Below, piece after piece: positions 17,406-25,729 of a stretch of 64,000 bases of DNA (its first letter is position 1; every line of letters starts with the position of its first letter). The stretch is from Fimenecus sp900545625 (lineage in GTDB: Bacteria; Bacillota; Clostridia; Oscillospirales; Acutalibacteraceae): assembly GCA_963931525.1 (NCBI GenBank), contig OZ007023.1, forward strand, positions 1,736,001-1,800,000, written 5' to 3'. The translations under genes and the position numbers were made by a program. Below the pieces are notes generated by a model, which was given only the letters and a program-made list of their open reading frames with translations, did no database searches and was not told where the DNA came from.

Positions 17406-18104
17406 TTAGGATTTTATTTTTTCAATCAATTTTGGGCAAAATCCGAGGGAATCACTCGATACAAGGGAGAAATGGATTCCCTCAAGCTCCCCCTGAAATG
17501 CTGCGCCGATCGCCGCGCTGTGCAAATGGGCATAATAACAGCGGCGGATGTTTTCTGCGTGCAGCGCTTCAAGTATGGGTTCACAGCGCTGCGTGCGTGT
17601 AACGGGCGGATAATGCAGAAACACCAGCGGTTCGCCGCCGAGTGCCCGGCCTGCCGCGATCGAAGTTTTCAAACGCTGCACCTCTCGAAGCAGGACCTTA
17701 TCGGGCTGCGCATCCGTTGCATCGAAAAACCAGCCGCGCGTACCGCAGATCGAAAAATCCCCGACGCGATAGGCGTTGTTATGCAGGATCTTCATGGACA
17801 ATAATCCGTTTTCTTCCAAAAAATCCTGCATTTTCCGCATGGTCGTCCACCAATAGTCATGGTTGCCCTTCATTAAGATTTTCCTACCCGGCAGCTCGTC
17901 TAAAAAGCGGAAATCCGCCAGAGCGGTTCCAAGCTGCATTGCCCACGAAACATCACCGGGAATAATGACGGTATCTTCCGAAGACACGACTGCGCGCCAA
18001 TTTTTTTCGAGCCTTTGCACATAATCCTGCCAACCGCGGAAAATATCCATCGGTTTGTTGGCGCCTAAAGAAAGATGGGTATCACCGATAGCAAAAAGGG
18101 ACAT
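17406..18104 (-). CDS. Metallophosphoesterase
   Basis: Calcineurin-like phosphoesterase, 232 residues, cytosolic. The metal-binding motifs are present in order: FAIGDTHLS (DxH), TVIIPGDVSWAM (GD), LMKGNHDYWW (GNHD), VFLHYPPV and YYAHLHSAAIG (GHxH-like, here AHLH). The start is ATG at 18104 behind GGAGCG; the frame stays open to 18203 but that part overlaps the divergent DUF1540 gene. Substrate is unknown; proteins of this size in Clostridia are annotated only as serine/threonine phosphatase-like. The gene ends just before the tig promoter. Confidence 0.85.
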   Translation of the reverse strand: MSLFAIGDTHLSLGANKPMDIFRGWQDYVQRLEKNWRAVVSSEDTVIIPGDVSWAMQLGTALADFRFLDELPGRKILMKGNHDYWWTTMRKMQDFLEENGLLSMKILHNNAYRVGDFSICGTRGWFFDATDAQPDKVLLREVQRLKTSIAAGRALGGEPLVFLHYPPVTRTQRCEPILEALHAENIRRCYYAHLHSAAIGAAFQGELEGIHFSLVSSDSLGFCPKLIEKIKS

Positions 18105-18174
18105 AATTCTGCGCTCCGAACATGTATAGAATTCGGGTTTTGCCGCACAATAAGAACGAAAGGAGGAGAAAAGC

Positions 18175-18327
18175 ATGAACGACATCAAATGCAACGTTTC
18201 CAACTGTGTTTACCACAGCGGCGTTTCCACCTGTACGGCAAAGGAGATCCAGGTAGCGAGCCAGTGCACCGGCAAACCGTGCGAATGCAGCGAGACCGAA
18301 TGCGGCACGTTTGAACCGAAGAACTGA
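18175..18327 (+). CDS. Small cysteine-rich DUF1540 protein
   Basis: A 50-residue protein with eight Cys spaced as in DUF1540 (DIKCNVSNCVYHSGVSTC, then SQCTGKPCEC and TECGTF). The even Cys pattern suggests metal binding; the function of the family is not established. ATG at 18175 follows a full AGGAGG at 8 bases. It is transcribed away from the metallophosphoesterase, is too short for usual ORF cut-offs, and ends at a strong terminator. In Clostridia such proteins are often near stress or sporulation genes, but nothing here shows regulation. Confidence 0.85.
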   Translation: MNDIKCNVSNCVYHSGVSTCTAKEIQVASQCTGKPCECSETECGTFEPKN

Positions 18328-18335
18328 CAGGATAG

Positions 18336-18370
18336 AAAAAAGAGCGTGGATGCAGCCATCCACGCTCTTT
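18336..18370. terminator. Bidirectional terminator between DUF1540 and thrC
   Basis: AAAGAGCGTGGATG, loop CAGC, CATCCACGCTCTTT: a perfect 14-pair stem with A and T runs, serving converging genes. Confidence 0.88.
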
Positions 18371-18373
18371 GCA

Positions 18374-19867
18374 TCATATACCGAGCATTTCAAGCACCGC
18401 GTTCGCCATGTCCTCTTTTTGGACAACGCCCGTGAACCGCGGTGTTTTCCCGCGAAGGCTGCTTAATTGCGGCGGAACGGGCGCACCCGTAAGCTCGTGC
18501 AGCGCCTCCACCGTTTCAAACTCATCGTCTGTGACAAGCTCCGGCGCGACGGCATGCAGAACGCTTTTGGAAAATTTATACGGATTCGCTGTGGAGGCGA
18601 TCACTGTGGGCGTACTGTCGCCCGTTTTGGTTTTATAAGCGGCATAAACATTCAGCGCTACCGCCGTGTGGGTGTCACACAGATACCCGTATTTTTCATA
18701 AATACGGCGAATGGTGCGCTCCGTGTCCGTATCATCGCAGCAGCCAGCGGCGAACAGCTCGGCCAGCGCCGAAAAGACCTTTTCACTGACCTTGTAGCTG
18801 CCTTTTTCGGAAAGTGCTTCCATATACGCACGCGTTGCATCGGCATCCTGCCCCGAAAGCAGGAACAAAAGCCGTTCAAGATTGCTGGAAATAAGAATAT
18901 CCATGGATGGAGATTCCGTGCAGTAAAACGGGCGGTTCTTGTCGTACGTCCCGCTTTCCAGGAAGTCCGTCAAAACATTATTGGCGTTGGAAGCACAAAT
19001 GAGTTTGCCGATCGGCACACCCATCTGTTTGGCATAATACGCCGCAAGGATATTGCCGAAATTCCCGGTCGGCACAACCACATTCATCGGTGCACCGATC
19101 TTCAGCTTCTCGGATTTGACCATATCGCAGTATGCGGAAACATAGTAGACGATCTGCGGAACGAGCCTGCCCCAGTTGATGGAGTTCGCCGAAGAAAACG
19201 CCATATGGTGCTCGGCAAATTTTTCCTCAAGCGCATGGTCCGTGAAAATCGCTTTGACGCCGCTTTGCGCATCGTCAAAATTGCCTTCGATCGCACAAAC
19301 GCCGACGTTCGCGCCCTCCTGCGTGGTCATTTGCAGCTTTTGCATGGGGCTGACGCCGTTTTCGGGGTAGAACACCAAAATTTGTGTGTTCTCTACATCG
19401 CGGAAGCCCTCCAGCGCCGCTTTGCCCGTATCGCCGGAGGTGGCGACAAGGATCACGATCTTAGTATTTTTGCGTGTCTTAGCGGCAGAGGCCGTCAAAA
19501 GATGCGGCAAAAGCTGCAGCGCCATATCCTTGAATGCGCAGGTCGGCCCGCGCCAAAGCTCAAGCACCTGCACCTCATCGGAAAGCGAATACAGCGGCGC
19601 AATCTCAGGCGAACTGAACTTGTCCGCACGGTAAGCGTTTTCCACGCAAGCAGACAGTTCATCGTCGGTGAAATCCGTCAAATACAGCTTTAAGATCTCT
19701 TTGGCACGCCCGACATAATCAAGACGCATCAGGCGCTCGATGTCCACGAGGTTGATCGTGGGGATCGTCATGGGCACAAACAACCCGCCGTCGGAGGAAA
19801 TGCCCTTGGCGATCGCTTCAGACGCGGGCACGCGAACGGAAGCGTCACGGGTGCTTGTATAGATCAT
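18374..19867 (-). CDS. thrC: Threonine synthase
   Basis: PLP enzyme making L-threonine from O-phosphohomoserine, 497 residues, the long (yeast/E. coli-like) class. N-terminal MIYTSTRDASVRVPASEAIAKGISSDGG, the PLP lysine in TCAFKDMALQL, the phosphate-binding VPTGNFGNILAAYYAKQMG, and the SGDTGKAALEGF loop are all present. Start ATG at 19867 is preceded by GGAAGTGGAAAT. It lies 44 bases after the M19 dipeptidase at the end of the lepB-rbgA-rnhB run; whether it shares that transcript is uncertain. Interesting in context, as a ThrE-like exporter is also in the window. Confidence 0.95.
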   Translation of the reverse strand: MIYTSTRDASVRVPASEAIAKGISSDGGLFVPMTIPTINLVDIERLMRLDYVGRAKEILKLYLTDFTDDELSACVENAYRADKFSSPEIAPLYSLSDEVQVLELWRGPTCAFKDMALQLLPHLLTASAAKTRKNTKIVILVATSGDTGKAALEGFRDVENTQILVFYPENGVSPMQKLQMTTQEGANVGVCAIEGNFDDAQSGVKAIFTDHALEEKFAEHHMAFSSANSINWGRLVPQIVYYVSAYCDMVKSEKLKIGAPMNVVVPTGNFGNILAAYYAKQMGVPIGKLICASNANNVLTDFLESGTYDKNRPFYCTESPSMDILISSNLERLLFLLSGQDADATRAYMEALSEKGSYKVSEKVFSALAELFAAGCCDDTDTERTIRRIYEKYGYLCDTHTAVALNVYAAYKTKTGDSTPTVIASTANPYKFSKSVLHAVAPELVTDDEFETVEALHELTGAPVPPQLSSLRGKTPRFTGVVQKEDMANAVLEMLGI

Positions 19868-19911
19868 ATTTCCACTTCCTTCATCAAAATCAATTCATTG
19901 TAGCACACAGT

Positions 19912-20850
19912 TTACAGATTTGCAACGAGAAATGCAATGCCGTTTTCAAAAAAGATGTTTTCAAGCTGTGGTTCCGAAATCCCATGCTGCAGAAGGTAGG
20001 AAAACAGCTCTGGAATGTGCTCAATTCCGCTTAGGGATTCGTGTACGGTGCAGCCGTCAAAATCACAGCCGAAAGCCAGGCAATGCTCTGCGCCGAGTTC
20101 CAGAAAATGCGAAATATGGCGCAGCACCGCGTCAAAGCCTGTGCTGCCGTTGTTCCCTAAGAAATCTGCACATAGGTTGATCCCTATAAGCCCGTGCAGA
20201 TGTATGATTGTTCGAATCTGCGCATCCGTAAGATTGCGGGCGGCTGCATAAGGGTTATCGACGATTTTCGCGTTGGAATGACTTGCCAAAAACGGGGAAT
20301 CCAGACGTTCGGCGACCTCATAAAAGCCGCGTTCGTTGAGATGCGACACATCCACAAGCATCCGTTTTTCCCGCATTTTGTCCACGACCCTTTGTCCGAA
20401 CGGCGTAAGCCCGCCGTTCGTTTCGGAGAAGCAGCCGCTGGCGATCTCATTGTCGCCGTTCCAGGTCAGCGTCATCAGCCGCACGCCGTCACGGTAAAGC
20501 TGATCGAGCTTTTCGAGACGCCCGCCAAGCACCGCCCCGCCCTCCACGGCAAGCACAGCCGCGGTTTTCTGCTGCTTCAAAACGGTTTGAATGTCGCTTC
20601 CGTTTTTACAGATCGCAATATGCGCTGCGTTTTTCTGCACTTCCGCTCGAAAGTTTTCGAGCACATCACGATAATATTGAAATGCCGCATCGCCGCGTTT
20701 TTCATCGGGGATCCAAATCGCAAACACCTGCGCATAAGCAGAAAAACAGGAAGCGCGGAAAAGGTCGATGTGCAGATCATTTTTCCACAGCGGCTTCTGC
20801 TGCAAAAAGCACTCCCCCGCTGTGTCACAATGAAAATCCAGAAATCTCAT
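19912..20850 (-). CDS. Membrane dipeptidase family (M19) zinc peptidase
   Basis: Renal-dipeptidase-like TIM-barrel hydrolase, 312 residues, no signal peptide. Metal ligands are in FLDFHCDT (HxD) near the N-terminus, AVEGGAVLGG (bridging Glu), VDVSHLNERG and SHSNAKIVDN, with ALGCDFDG-like AFGCDFDGCT near the C-terminus. Members cleave D- and L-dipeptides. Its ATG overlaps the stop of the yraN-type gene (TTATGA). Substrate is unknown; dipeptide or D-amino-acid recycling is an inference. Confidence 0.9.
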   Translation of the reverse strand: MRFLDFHCDTAGECFLQQKPLWKNDLHIDLFRASCFSAYAQVFAIWIPDEKRGDAAFQYYRDVLENFRAEVQKNAAHIAICKNGSDIQTVLKQQKTAAVLAVEGGAVLGGRLEKLDQLYRDGVRLMTLTWNGDNEIASGCFSETNGGLTPFGQRVVDKMREKRMLVDVSHLNERGFYEVAERLDSPFLASHSNAKIVDNPYAAARNLTDAQIRTIIHLHGLIGINLCADFLGNNGSTGFDAVLRHISHFLELGAEHCLAFGCDFDGCTVHESLSGIEHIPELFSYLLQHGISEPQLENIFFENGIAFLVANL

Positions 20851-21212
20851 AAGCCCTCCCCGTCAAAGGCGTTCGGCATATGCCGAACGCGCAGAACTGC
20901 ACCGTCGCGCACATACACCTCGACAACGTCAAAGCGCGGCTGCAGATTCGTCGGGTTTTGCGAAAGATACCGCGAAGCCGTCGCCAGCAGTTTTTTCCTT
21001 TTGGCAGCATCCACCGCATCCGCAGGTTTCCCAAGCATTTGCGGGGAACGCGTTTTGACTTCGACAAAGCAAATATATGCGCGGTCGGAAGCGATGATGT
21101 CGATCTCGCCCAAACGGCAGCGATAGTTTGCGGAAAGGATCGTAAATCCGTGCTCGCGCAGATACCGCGCTGCTGCGAGCTCACCGCGCATACCCGTCTG
21201 TGCCTTATCCAT
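20847..21212 (-). CDS. YraN family (UPF0102) endonuclease-like protein
   Basis: Small protein of 121 residues with a PD-(D/E)XK-type fold signature: GELAAARYLREHGF, then RLGEIDIIASD and FVEVKTR. These residues are those of Holliday-junction-resolvase-like nucleases; the cellular role of the family is poorly known. ATG at 21212 sits eight bases after TTGAGG; a TTG five codons upstream is possible. It overlaps the rnhB end by eight bases and the dipeptidase start by four, as in the common rnhB-yraN pair. Confidence 0.9.
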   Translation of the reverse strand: MDKAQTGMRGELAAARYLREHGFTILSANYRCRLGEIDIIASDRAYICFVEVKTRSPQMLGKPADAVDAAKRKKLLATASRYLSQNPTNLQPRFDVVEVYVRDGAVLRVRHMPNAFDGEGL

Positions 21213-21822
21213 CACGTTCTGCCTCAAGGAATTTTTTCAAAAAAGTGCGGCGGTGAACCGGCGAAAGCCCGTACTGCGAAAGCCTCTCGTAATGCAGCTT
21301 CGTACCGTATCCCTTATGCTGCCGAAAGGCATACTGCGGATATTGCACGTCGAGCTCCAGCATTTTGTGATCCCGGCTCACTTTCGCGAGCACCGAGGCG
21401 GCAGCGATCGAAATCGATTTTGCGTCGCCCTTTATGACCGTCACCTCATCGCACACGCCGATGTGCGGCTTTTGGTTGCCGTCTATGAGCAGCACGTCAG
21501 GCGAAACAGAAAGCTGCTCGACTGCGCGGCGCATGGCAAGAAAAGTCGCGTTGAGAATATTATATTCGTCGATCTCACGCTCGTTCGCATAGCCGATGCC
21601 GTACGCAAGCGCCTTTTCCTGAATCACAGGGAAAAGCGCTTCCCGCTTTTTTTCGGTGAGCTTTTTGGAATCGTCAAGCCCAGGGATCTGCGTATCGGGC
21701 GCAAAAATAACGGCGGCGGCGCAAACAGGCCCTGCCAGCGGGCCCCTGCCCGCCTCGTCTACCCCGCATACTGCGCCGCAGCCTTGAAGCCAATATGTAT
21801 TTTCCAAGGAAAAATCAACCAT
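21205..21822 (-). CDS. rnhB: Ribonuclease HII
   Basis: Removes ribonucleotides from RNA-DNA hybrids, 205 residues. The DEAGRG motif (GVDEAGRGPLAGPV) holds two of the catalytic acids, LLIDGNQKP a third and DAKSISIAAASVLAKVSRD the conserved C-terminal part. ATG follows the rbgA stop directly (TAAATG). The rbgA-rnhB-yraN order is widespread in Firmicutes. Confidence 0.96.
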   Translation of the reverse strand: MVDFSLENTYWLQGCGAVCGVDEAGRGPLAGPVCAAAVIFAPDTQIPGLDDSKKLTEKKREALFPVIQEKALAYGIGYANEREIDEYNILNATFLAMRRAVEQLSVSPDVLLIDGNQKPHIGVCDEVTVIKGDAKSISIAAASVLAKVSRDHKMLELDVQYPQYAFRQHKGYGTKLHYERLSQYGLSPVHRRTFLKKFLEAERDG

Positions 21823-22692
21823 TTATTCCCCTACCTTGTCGAGTGTGAGCCTGCCGAGCTTACCGCCCCGGTATTCGTCCAAAAGCATAGCCGCCGCGCG
21901 CTCATAATCGATCTCGCCGCCGCGCAGAAGCATACCGCGTTTTTTGCCGATCATTTCCAAAATCTCCCACGGCTCCAAATCTTCAAAGCCGGAGATTTTA
22001 TAGCGTTCGCGCAGGCGGTCGGGGTATTCGGTCTGCATGATCTCCAAAAGCCGAATGCTGAGCGTCTGCACGTCCACGACCGTATCTTTGACCGAGCCGA
22101 TAAACGCCAGTTTATCCCCCACGCGCGGATCGTCGAATTTAGGCCAAAGTACACCGGGTGTGTCCAGAAGTTCCACACCGTCGCCGATAGCGAACCATCG
22201 GTTTTGACGTGTCACTCCGGCGCGGTCGGCGACCTCGGCACGGACGCGCCCCGCCATTTTATTGATAAAAGAGGATTTTCCCGTATTTGGGATGCCTACG
22301 ACCATGCAGCGCAGCGGTTTGCCCGCCATGCCGCGTTCGTTGTTTTTTTCGATCCGCTCGTGCAGCACTTCACGCAACAGCGGTACAAAACGCTTCAAGC
22401 CCTTTCCGCTGCGGCAATCCACCGCGAGCGCGGCAAAACCGTTTTTACGGAAAAAGCAAAGCCAGCAGTCGGTAGCGGCTGCATCCGCAACATCACATTT
22501 ATTCAATAGGACGATTCGCGGTTTACCTTTTGTTAACTCAGAAAGCTCGGGATTGCGGCTGCTTTCGGGTACGCGCGCGTCAAGCACTTCCACAACAGCA
22601 TCCACCTGCGGCAGGCACTCACGCAGCAGGCGGCGGGTCTTTGCCATATGCCCCGGGAACCACTGTACACTTTGTTTGATCGAATCCGCCAT
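21823..22692 (-). CDS. rbgA: Ribosome biogenesis GTPase RbgA (YlqF)
   Basis: Circularly permuted GTPase needed for late 50S assembly, 289 residues. The motif order shows the permutation: G4 LLNKCDVAD (~62-70) precedes G1 GIPNTGKSSFIN (~122-133) and G3 LLDTPGVLWPKF. The N-terminus VQWFPGHMAKTRR is the family mark. RBS GGAGTAAGGTT stands before ATG at 22692. Located between a signal peptidase gene and rnhB. Confidence 0.95.
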   Translation of the reverse strand: MADSIKQSVQWFPGHMAKTRRLLRECLPQVDAVVEVLDARVPESSRNPELSELTKGKPRIVLLNKCDVADAAATDCWLCFFRKNGFAALAVDCRSGKGLKRFVPLLREVLHERIEKNNERGMAGKPLRCMVVGIPNTGKSSFINKMAGRVRAEVADRAGVTRQNRWFAIGDGVELLDTPGVLWPKFDDPRVGDKLAFIGSVKDTVVDVQTLSIRLLEIMQTEYPDRLRERYKISGFEDLEPWEILEMIGKKRGMLLRGGEIDYERAAAMLLDEYRGGKLGRLTLDKVGE

Positions 22693-22696
22693 AACC

Positions 22697-23233
22697 TTAC
22701 TCCGCAGAACTTGTCAGCAAATGCGAATCGCCGACGCGGTAGATCGCTTCTCCGACGATATAGCGCGTATCGATGAGCCCGACAAATTTATCGCGGCTGT
22801 CGGTGGAGGCATTGCGGTTGTCACCCATCACGAACACATACCCTTCGGGGACAACGATCGGGTAGGTCATGTTGCCCTGCACGCGTGTGATCTCGGCGAT
22901 ATACGGCTCGTCGAGCACTTCGCCGTCCACGATCACCTGCCCTTCGGCAGCGTTGACCTCGATGGTCTGCCCGGCCGTCGCGATAACGCGCTTAATGAGC
23001 ACTTTTTCGTAAATATTCGGCTGCGAGATCACAACGATATCGCCGTTTTCCACATCCCAATCGCGCGCAGTAATGATGACGCGATCACCGTCTGAAAGCG
23101 TGTTGTTCATCGAACTGCCGTCCACGGCGGATATTTTGAAGCAAAAGGTGAAAATCACCGTGACCGCCAGCACGGCGGTCACCAGCACAGACGCAAAATC
23201 ATACAGATTTTGCAGCGATTTTTTGTTAAGCAT
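22697..23233 (-). CDS. lepB: Signal peptidase I, second of a tandem pair
   Basis: Membrane-bound type I signal peptidase, 178 residues. One membrane helix (~13-33) is followed by the catalytic Ser41 in DGSSMNNTL, Lys81 in VLIKRVIATAGQ, and the MGDNRNASTDSR box. ATG at 23233 lies inside the end of the upstream signal peptidase gene (8-base overlap); the longer reading to 23302 only runs inside that gene. It differs clearly from its neighbour (GSSMNNTL against GESMVPTL), so this is an old duplication and not an assembly artefact. Removes signal peptides from exported proteins. Confidence 0.93.
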   Translation of the reverse strand: MLNKKSLQNLYDFASVLVTAVLAVTVIFTFCFKISAVDGSSMNNTLSDGDRVIITARDWDVENGDIVVISQPNIYEKVLIKRVIATAGQTIEVNAAEGQVIVDGEVLDEPYIAEITRVQGNMTYPIVVPEGYVFVMGDNRNASTDSRDKFVGLIDTRYIVGEAIYRVGDSHLLTSSAE

Positions 23234-23819
23234 TCTGATCGATCCCCCAATTTCCAAGCGGGAAGAAGCGGAATTCCGCAACCCCCAGCACATAACGTTC
23301 ATCTATAAAGCCGATGGTGCTCGAACGGCTGTCCAACGAATTATTGCGGTTATCCCCCATAACAAACAAGTAACCCTCCGGCACGGTCAGCGGGAAAGCC
23401 GTATCAAACCCGCGGCGCGTTGCTTCGGCGATATAAGGCTCGTCTAACAGTTCGCCGTTTACAAAAACCTCGCCCGTGATAAAATCGATGTCCAGCGTAT
23501 CGCCGCCGACGGCGATCACACGCTTGATAAGCGGTTCGTTGAGCGAATTCGGCTGGGTAATCACAACAATGTCGCCGCGTTCGACGGACATATTCACCGC
23601 GCGGACAGCAAGCCAATCGCCGTTTTGCAGCGTAGGCACCATAGATTCACCGCTTACACCGACTACACGGAAAGCAAAAGTGAAGACAAGCAAAATGGTG
23701 ATAAAGGCAAAAACAAGCGAGTCAAGCCATTCGTATATAAATTTCCAGGACTTCTGCGGTGCGCTGCGCGCAGGTGCGAGCTCCGTGAGCGAAACGCAGA
23801 ATTGTTCGGACTTTCTCAA
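23226..23819 (-). CDS. lepB: Signal peptidase I, first of a tandem pair
   Basis: Type I signal peptidase, 197 residues, with a longer N-terminal cytosolic part (~30 residues) than its downstream copy. Membrane helix ~33-50, catalytic Ser59 in SGESMVPTL, Lys99 in PLIKRVIAVGG, and MGDNRNNSLDSR. The start is TTG at 23819, behind AGGGTAGGTGTAGGT, which places it about 20 bases after the expected transcription start. It leads the unit lepB-lepB-rbgA-rnhB-yraN. Confidence 0.92.
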   Translation of the reverse strand: MRKSEQFCVSLTELAPARSAPQKSWKFIYEWLDSLVFAFITILLVFTFAFRVVGVSGESMVPTLQNGDWLAVRAVNMSVERGDIVVITQPNSLNEPLIKRVIAVGGDTLDIDFITGEVFVNGELLDEPYIAEATRRGFDTAFPLTVPEGYLFVMGDNRNNSLDSRSSTIGFIDERYVLGVAEFRFFPLGNWGIDQNA

Positions 23820-23844
23820 AACCTACACCTACCCTATTATGGGT

Positions 23845-23873
23845 ATTTTACAACAAAACATCCTGCAATGCAA
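23845..23873 (-). promoter_or_regulatory. Sigma-A-type promoter of the lepB-rbgA-rnhB unit
   Basis: Minus strand: TTGCAT (23873-23868) and TAAAAT (23850-23845), 17 bases apart. Confidence 0.7.
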
Positions 23874-23946
23874 TACGAGAATCGCGTAAGCTTTCGAAGT
23901 TTTTGGATATACTTGCTGAAGTAAGAAAAGCAACAGGAAAAAACGA

Positions 23947-23975
23947 TTGACACCGCTTTCTTTTTTTGCTAAAAT
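23947..23975 (+). promoter_or_regulatory. Promoter of tRNA-Gly
   Basis: Perfect TTGACA (23947-23952) and TAAAAT (23970-23975), 17 bases apart, ending 13 bases before the mature tRNA 5' end. Confidence 0.85.
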
Positions 23976-23988
23976 GATAGACGTTCCT

Positions 23989-24063
23989 GCGGGTGTAGTT
24001 CAATGGTTAGAATTCCAGCCTTCCAAGCTGGCTGTGTGGGTTCGATTCCCATCACCCGCTCCA
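23989..24063 (+). tRNA. tRNA-Gly (anticodon TCC)
   Basis: Cloverleaf: acceptor GCGGGTG pairs with CACCCGC at 24053-24059; D arm with TTCAATGGTTAGAA; anticodon stem CCAGC/GCTGG around loop CTTCCAA, anticodon TCC; T arm GTGGGTTCGATTCCCAT. Discriminator T and an encoded CCA (24061-24063). Confidence 0.96.
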
Positions 24064-24068
24064 AAGAA

Positions 24069-24107
24069 TCAACACCCCGTCGTCTCCCGACGGGGTGTTG
24101 ATTTTTT
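24069..24107. terminator. Terminator after tRNA-Gly, symmetric
   Basis: TCAACACCCCGTCG and CGACGGGGTGTTGA around a short loop, then TTTTTT. It ends the tRNA and could also stop minus-strand transcripts from the mreB-like gene. Confidence 0.85.
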
Positions 24108-24194
24108 ATCTTTCTAAAATAAGAATGGACATTTTGCGAATCGGCAAGCACAACAGTTTAATAGTGCTTTTCCTGTATATGCCCTTTTCTTCGA

Positions 24195-25217
24195 TCAGCT
24201 TAACTGCTGTACGGTTTTAAAAGAATAGCCGTTTTCGGTCAGAAAGTCCATGTCGCGCACAATGGTCGCCGCGCCGGAAACACAGCTGTAGATCGGGTCA
24301 TCTGCCAAAAACACCTCAATACCTGTCTCGCTTTCCAAGAATCGCTTCATCCCATACAAAAGCGCCGTACCGCCCGTTAACACGATGCCGTTTTCAGAGA
24401 TGTCGCCAACGAGCTCCGGCGGCGTGATCTCAAGAACCGATTTAATGCCGCGCACCATAACATCCAGCCGCTCACGGATACAGCCGTACAGTTCTGTAGA
24501 CGTGACCTCAAACGTAATAGGCATATGGTCGAGCCCGCTTTTGCCGTTTGCCATAACGGCGATCTCCTCCCGCCGCGGCACAGCACTGCCCAAACAGATC
24601 TTCAACCGTTCAGCAGTCTGCGGCCCGATCAGGATGTCGCGCTCACGGCGCAGATACCGCCGGATCGCTTCATCGATCGACTTGCCGCCGACCTTAACGG
24701 ATTTGGACACCGAAAGGCTGCCCATCGTCACGACGGAAACATCCACTGCCCCGCCGCCGATGTTGACGATAAAGCGCCCGGAAAGCGTATTGTTCTCAAA
24801 TCCCACGCCGATCGCAGACGCCAGCGCTTCTTCCACAAGGCACACCCTGCCTGCGCCTGCGCGCATGGCGACCTCTAAAAACGTGTGCCGTTCGAGATTC
24901 GTTGCGCCGCTTGGAACGGTCAGAATAACAGTAGGCTTAAAAATACTGTTGCCGCACAGGCGCTGGAAATAATAGCGCAAAATATGCTGCGCCATGGTGT
25001 AATTGGAAATGATCCCGTTTTGTACGGGACTGATGACTTCGATATTCTCGTCCGTTCTGCCGTTAATGGTATAGGCGGCGTTGCCGATGGCGATGGGAAT
25101 GCCCGTTTCCGTATCCACGGCGATCATCGTCGGCTCATCAAGCACGATGCCTTTGCCGTCCACATACATGATGGTGGACGACGAACCGAAGTCGATCCCC
25201 ACACGCATACCGAGCAT
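24195..25217 (-). CDS. MreB-family actin homologue
   Basis: Cytoskeletal ATPase of the MreB/Mbl/MreBH group, 340 residues. Phosphate 1 motif VGIDFGSSSTIMYV, phosphate 2 FIVNIGGGAVDVSVV, and adenosine motif GIVLTGGTALLYGM are all present, plus the VPSGATNLERHTFLEVA region. ATG at 25217 comes nine bases after AGGAGGTG; the GTG three codons upstream is inside the ribosome site. No mreC or mreD lies nearby; the gene follows an ACT protein by 42 bases. Guides sidewall peptidoglycan synthesis; which paralogue it is cannot be decided. Final residues are unusual (FKTVQQLS). Confidence 0.93.
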   Translation of the reverse strand: MLGMRVGIDFGSSSTIMYVDGKGIVLDEPTMIAVDTETGIPIAIGNAAYTINGRTDENIEVISPVQNGIISNYTMAQHILRYYFQRLCGNSIFKPTVILTVPSGATNLERHTFLEVAMRAGAGRVCLVEEALASAIGVGFENNTLSGRFIVNIGGGAVDVSVVTMGSLSVSKSVKVGGKSIDEAIRRYLRRERDILIGPQTAERLKICLGSAVPRREEIAVMANGKSGLDHMPITFEVTSTELYGCIRERLDVMVRGIKSVLEITPPELVGDISENGIVLTGGTALLYGMKRFLESETGIEVFLADDPIYSCVSGAATIVRDMDFLTENGYSFKTVQQLS

Positions 25218-25259
25218 TCCCGTCACCTCCTAAATCTGACGATTGCTTTGCTCAGGCTT

Positions 25260-25688
25260 TCAGCCGAGCACAGCCGCCTCGTCGATCAAATCAATATTGT
25301 TTTTCCGCAGGATATCGGCGGCCTTTTGATTGTCGTCCACGCGCAGGATGACGTACGCATGCCCCGCCTCCGGCGTTAAAAAGGCATAGGCGTACTCCAC
25401 ATTTTCGCCGGCGTCGGCAAGGGTCTTGACGACGTTTGCAAACGCGCCCGTCACGTCAGGGATCGAAACGCCGACCACATCGGTAATGGATACGGCAACC
25501 CCCGCCGCGCGCAGGACCTGCGCCGCTTTATCGGTGTCGGACACGATCAGGCGCAAAATGCCGAAGTCGGTGGTGTCTGCAATGGAAAACGCACGGATGC
25601 TCACATTGCCCTCTGCAAGATAGCCCGTTATCTCGGCAAGCCTGCCGGGTTTATTTTCCACAAAAACGGAAATTTGCCGGATCTCCAT
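25260..25688 (-). CDS. Tandem ACT-domain protein
   Basis: 142 residues forming two ACT domains (RQISVFVENKPGRLAEIT at 4-21 and VVGVSIPDVTGAFANVVKTL at ~71-90), the ligand-binding module of amino acid-responsive regulators. No catalytic or DNA-binding part. Such stand-alone proteins often follow iorAB/paaK genes and are thought to sense an aromatic or branched amino acid; that is an inference. ATG at 25688 follows AGGAGGATTGTT. Confidence 0.88.
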   Translation of the reverse strand: MEIRQISVFVENKPGRLAEITGYLAEGNVSIRAFSIADTTDFGILRLIVSDTDKAAQVLRAAGVAVSITDVVGVSIPDVTGAFANVVKTLADAGENVEYAYAFLTPEAGHAYVILRVDDNQKAADILRKNNIDLIDEAAVLG

Positions 25689-25729
25689 AACAATCCTCCT
25701 AAAATCTTACCGTTGCTTAGTAAGCGCGG

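Noticed and set aside
22697..23819. Assembly duplication of a signal peptidase gene
   Set aside because: The two copies differ in catalytic boxes and N-termini, so they are genuine paralogues.
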